Assembly: GCF_007678255.1 (NCBI RefSeq)
Contig: NZ_VEED01000008.1
Location: forward strand, 186,001-250,000
Length of the DNA stretch: 64,000 nt
DNA from: Bacillus sp. X1(2014)
GTDB taxonomy: Bacteria; Bacillota; Bacilli; Bacillales_B; DSM-18226
Reading direction: 5' to 3'
Made by a program: the position numbers and the translations under genes
Shown here: piece by piece, positions 62,935 to 64,000 of the stretch
How the letters are laid out: every line of letters starts with the position of its first letter
How positions within the stretch are numbered: the first letter of the stretch is position 1
Notes under the pieces: model-generated
What the model was told of the DNA's origin: nothing
Seen by the model: only the letters and a program-made list of their open reading frames with translations
Database searches by the model: none

Positions 62935-64000
62935 TTATTCGTTCGTAAGTGAAGAAAATGCATTTCTTACTGCATGTAAAGTGGCCTCGACATCCTCAAC
63001 TGTATGTGCGATCGTCAAAAACCATGCTTCATATTTGGATGGAGCAAGATTTATTCCTTGATGGAGCATATGCTTAAAAAACTTTGCAAATGTTTCTCCG
63101 TCTGTATTTTCTGCTTGAACATAGTTTTCAATTTTTTCCTTTGTAAAATAAACGGTTAGAGCACCTTTCAAACGATTAATTGTTATGTCGATATTATTTT
63201 CTTTAGCAGCATCTAAAATCCCATTCTCAAGAATGGCACCTAAACGGTCTAAGTAATCGTAAATTCCCTCTTGTTTTAGCACTTCGAGACAGGCAATTCC
63301 CGAAAGAATGGATGCTGGATTTCCTGCCATAGTTCCTGCTTGATAGGCAGGGCCTAGTGGGGCTACTGTTTCCATAATTTCTTTCCGCCCACCGTAGGCG
63401 CCAATTGGCAGGCCGCCGCCAATGATTTTTCCGAGGACGGTTAAATCGGGTTCAATCCCTAATAAATTTTGGGCACCACCGTACATAAACCGGAACGCTG
63501 TAATTACCTCATCATATATCACAAGCGCACCTGTTTCATGTGTTAAGTCATTGACCTGCTGCAGAAAACCAGGGTTTGGTTCAACAATTCCGAAGTTTCC
63601 AACAATAGGCTCCACTAATACAGCTGCGATTTGATCTCCCCATTTCGCTAATGCCTCTTTAAATGGTTCAATATCATTAAAAGGAACCGTTATTACTTCT
63701 TGTGCGATACTTTTTGGAACTCCGGCAGAATCTGGTGTACCTAATGTAGAAGGACCGGAGCCAGCTGCAACCAGGACGAGGTCAGAATGACCGTGATAAC
63801 AGCCTGCGAATTTAATGATTTTATCTCTGCCTGTATATGCACGGGCAACGCGTATTGTTGTCATCACAGCTTCTGTACCAGAGTTTACAAACCGAACTTT
63901 TTCCATCGAAGGAATGGCTTCTTTCAACATTTTTGCAAATTTGACTTCATGTGGTGTTGGTGTTCCATATAGGACACCACTTTCTGCTGCGCGTTTGATT
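62935..64000 (-). CDS. gsaB: Glutamate-1-semialdehyde 2,1-aminomutase, 5' end cut by window
   Basis: C-terminal ~355 residues of a PLP enzyme that forms 5-aminolevulinate for haem. The frame stays open to the window edge (reading ...[20 protein letters not shown]), so the start is outside. Visible: [49 protein letters not shown], the PLP lysine in [17 protein letters not shown], and [13 protein letters not shown]. The place next to ygaE matches gsaB, the second copy in B. subtilis; hemL is the other possible name. Confidence 0.9.
   Translation of the reverse strand, partial: IKRAAESGVLYGTPTPHEVKFAKMLKEAIPSMEKVRFVNSGTEAVMTTIRVARAYTGRDKIIKFAGCYHGHSDLVLVAAGSGPSTLGTPDSAGVPKSIAQEVITVPFNDIEPFKEALAKWGDQIAAVLVEPIVGNFGIVEPNPGFLQQVNDLTHETGALVIYDEVITAFRFMYGGAQNLLGIEPDLTVLGKIIGGGLPIGAYGGRKEIMETVAPLGPAYQAGTMAGNPASILSGIACLEVLKQEGIYDYLDRLGAILENGILDAAKENNIDITINRLKGALTVYFTKEKIENYVQAENTDGETFAKFFKHMLHQGINLAPSKYEAWFLTIAHTVEDVEATLHAVRNAFSSLTNE

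Overview
The window is chromosomal DNA of a low-GC, endospore-forming Bacillaceae bacterium close to Bacillus/Neobacillus. Three things support this. It carries spore-protein genes (sspK and a gamma-type SASP). It has strong AGGAGG-type ribosome sites with frequent TTG/GTG starts. Positions 44190-64000 keep the Bacillus subtilis gene order yfhD-yfhE-yfhF-recX-yfhH-sspK-yfhJ-yfhP-mutY-yfhS-fabL-sspE-ygaB-ygaC-ygaD-ygaE-gsaB. No rRNA, tRNA, CRISPR or prophage was seen.

Layout. 0.3-3.4 kb: YgjP-type metallopeptidase, DUF1456 protein, SelO AMPylase and an IscA-like protein. 3.5-7.9 kb: an IclR-controlled catabolic cluster (acylating acetaldehyde dehydrogenase, 4-hydroxy-2-oxovalerate aldolase, GntP permease). 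8.2-17.4 kb: mixed single genes, including an HD-GYP protein, a gpx-ohrR peroxide operon, a VWA-like fragment, a methyltransferase, a short UvrC-like protein, a POT peptide transporter, a PAS-PAS-GGDEF protein and a TipA-type MerR regulator. 17.7-23.4 kb: a complete peptide/nickel-type ABC importer (D-F-SBP-B-C). 23.6-24.9 kb: aroK and aroD. 25.1-37.4 kb: a full arginine pathway, argC-J-B-D-carA-carB-argF then argG-argH, with ARG boxes lying on the promoters and a cre site upstream. 37.6-39.8 kb: nitrilase-family amidase plus two GNAT-type proteins. 39.8-41.3 kb: SAM-I riboswitch and homoserine dehydrogenase. 41.5-44.1 kb: a LamG-glycosyltransferase fusion and a second glycosyltransferase. 44.2-64 kb: the yfh/yga syntenic block, interrupted by an IS3-family element and by two inverted copies of a dispersed repeat, and including a large lone glutamate synthase gene before the truncated hemL/gsaB.

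How it fits together. The middle is amino-acid biosynthesis under clear feedback control: AhrC/ArgR-type boxes for arginine, SAM for homoserine, and possible carbon catabolite control through cre sites at argC, the permease and gltB. The right part is the conserved sporulation/housekeeping block. The accessory pieces are the IclR cluster, the LamG glycosyltransferase, the nitrilase-GNAT set and the short UvrC-like protein.

Most interesting points. An IS3-family element sits inside the loop of a Rho-independent terminator, flanked by an ATTT target duplication. The lower end of a meta-cleavage pathway occurs without any ring-cleavage genes but with a carboxylate permease. A LamG domain is fused to a GT2 glycosyltransferase. 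The gene starts given here are often corrected inward to codons with a properly spaced ribosome site.
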